Positions 63,197 through 64,000 of a DNA stretch of 64,000 nt are shown piece after piece (positions within the stretch are counted from its first letter, which is position 1; every line of letters begins with the position of its first letter). Both the position numbers and the translations under genes were made by a program. Below the pieces are notes generated by a model. The model was not told the origin of the DNA, did no database searches, and was given only the letters and a program-made list of their open reading frames with translations. This stretch comes from Hermatobates lingyangjiaoensis (taxonomy: Eukaryota > Arthropoda > Insecta > Hemiptera > Hermatobatidae). The stretch lies in assembly GCA_026182355.1 (NCBI GenBank), contig JAPFBL010000255.1, positions 3,906,001 through 3,970,000 on the forward strand. Direction: 5' to 3'.

Positions 63197-63440
63197 TCAC
63201 ATTTCTGGACTGGTAGGTGCGGGGTTCAATACCCACCTGGCCCTCGATTTATTTACGCAGGAGGTGAATAAATCTGATAACGTCGTTCCTCTGAGAAGAC
63301 ATTAAGCAGTCAGCCTCGAGCCTGTACGATGTCAGGTACTCGTTAAAGCTCCCTACTCTAAATACACTTTAAGCAAAATGTAGGGTTCTTTGTAACTCAA
63401 TGTAGAATCAATCAATCTTGTTTGTGTTTGTTGTGTGTGT
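63197..63440 (+). repeat. tRNA-derived SINE-like repeat, copy 2
   Basis: A perfect RNA polymerase III B box, GGTTCAATACC (63223-63233), sits between complementary GGGT/ACCC arms like a tRNA T-arm. Behind it follows the body shared with 9878-10045 (GGAGGTGAATAAATCTGA, GAGCCTGTACGATG). No clear A box or complete tRNA fold was seen, so it is not a tRNA gene. Confidence 0.65.
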
Positions 63441-64000
63441 GGTATGGTAAAGGGCCAATGTTCGGCCTATGTCTGTTCCCCTGTGGGACTGCTACTGCAA
63501 CCTAACCTAATCTATCAGTAATTTGAATTCAATGTTTTCACGTCATTGTAATGTTGAAATGAAGAATTAGTGTAAAGCAATATAAAGGATGAGCATACCA
63601 GTGGATTAGTATTGGCTCTTAAACCAACAATGGTGACTTCAATTGATATTTACTATCCAAGACAAACCTACTGTAAAACTTGTTTATATTATTCCATTCA
63701 TAAGGTATCTTTCTATATTGATTGCATAACACCATAAATTAAGGTTTTACAATTACTCAAAAGAAACCACCCATATCTTAAAATAATTGATTTCTTCAAA
63801 ATAGCGAAGTGGTACTTATGGTTGGAAAAATGAACTCTAAAATTAAATTATATGACCTTATTATTTACAAGAACTCTTGACCAAAAAGATTGTTTCAAAA
63901 TATATACAGATAATTTCAGAAATGAACTAAAGAGACACAGATAATAAATTAGCACAATTACATTCTTGAATATTCGGTCGTTTAAGTGGAAAAAAGAGAG
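63441..64000. other. Gene-free stretch to the window end
   Basis: No gene was recognised. Two CCTAA units near 63502 are too few to be telomeric repeat. Confidence 0.5.

Noticed and set aside
63197..63235. tRNA gene
   Set aside because: A B box and T-arm are present but no acceptor, D-arm or anticodon arm could be folded; better explained as a SINE head.
63490..63515. CCTAACCTAA resembling arthropod telomere repeat
   Set aside because: Only two units; too short to mean anything.

Overview
This is a strongly AT-rich eukaryotic window with small introns in one gene, large introns in another, long gene-free stretches and many decayed transposons. The protein-coding content and the mobile elements (mariner, Tigger/pogo, hAT, Penelope-like) point to an animal. 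The C-terminal LIM exons look most like arthropod Limpet, so an arthropod is my best guess; the species cannot be named.

Two genes are secure. (1) A complete, ten-exon gene for the medium (mu) subunit of the AP-3 adaptor complex lies on the + strand at 33505-44216 and gives a 413-residue protein. (2) The last three coding exons of a Limpet/FHL-type LIM-domain gene lie on the - strand at 49121-52733. Its upstream exons were not found and probably lie beyond the window. The two genes converge on a spacer of about 4.9 kb that holds a mariner relic. A weaker candidate is a first coding exon on the - strand at 26224-26293, encoding an N-terminus with a Met-Gly-Cys acylation signature inside a GC-rich island. 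Possible exons or promoters at 19873-20049, 55356-55610, 57672 and 60522 are tentative.

Layout: 1-14 kb is non-coding with a clean hAT-like MITE (223-843), a triple inverted/direct element at 8.05-8.43 kb and a tRNA-type SINE copy near 9.9 kb. 13.5-19 kb is a nest of related repeats. 20-29.4 kb is almost featureless apart from the GC island at 26.2-26.6 kb. 29.4-31.2 kb holds three different ribozyme-bearing repeat fragments in a row. 32.7-44.3 kb is the AP-3 mu gene, with a Tigger relic in intron 4 and, in the 6.1-kb intron 7, two ribozyme-bearing repeats, a Penelope-like reverse transcriptase relic and a mariner relic. 49-52.7 kb is the LIM gene, and 53-64 kb is mostly empty.

The most unusual feature is a set of small hammerhead-ribozyme-like cores in at least six different repeat families. 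They share CUGANGA, one extra base, a short helix II, then GAA followed in most families by a palindromic hexamer of the form A-NNNN-U and a cleavable base. One family lies beside a Penelope-like reverse transcriptase on the same strand, consistent with the known link between Penelope-like elements and hammerhead ribozymes. The window thus looks like a graveyard of several independent lineages of such elements, one of which (13913-14184) still has an exact 13-bp target-site duplication.
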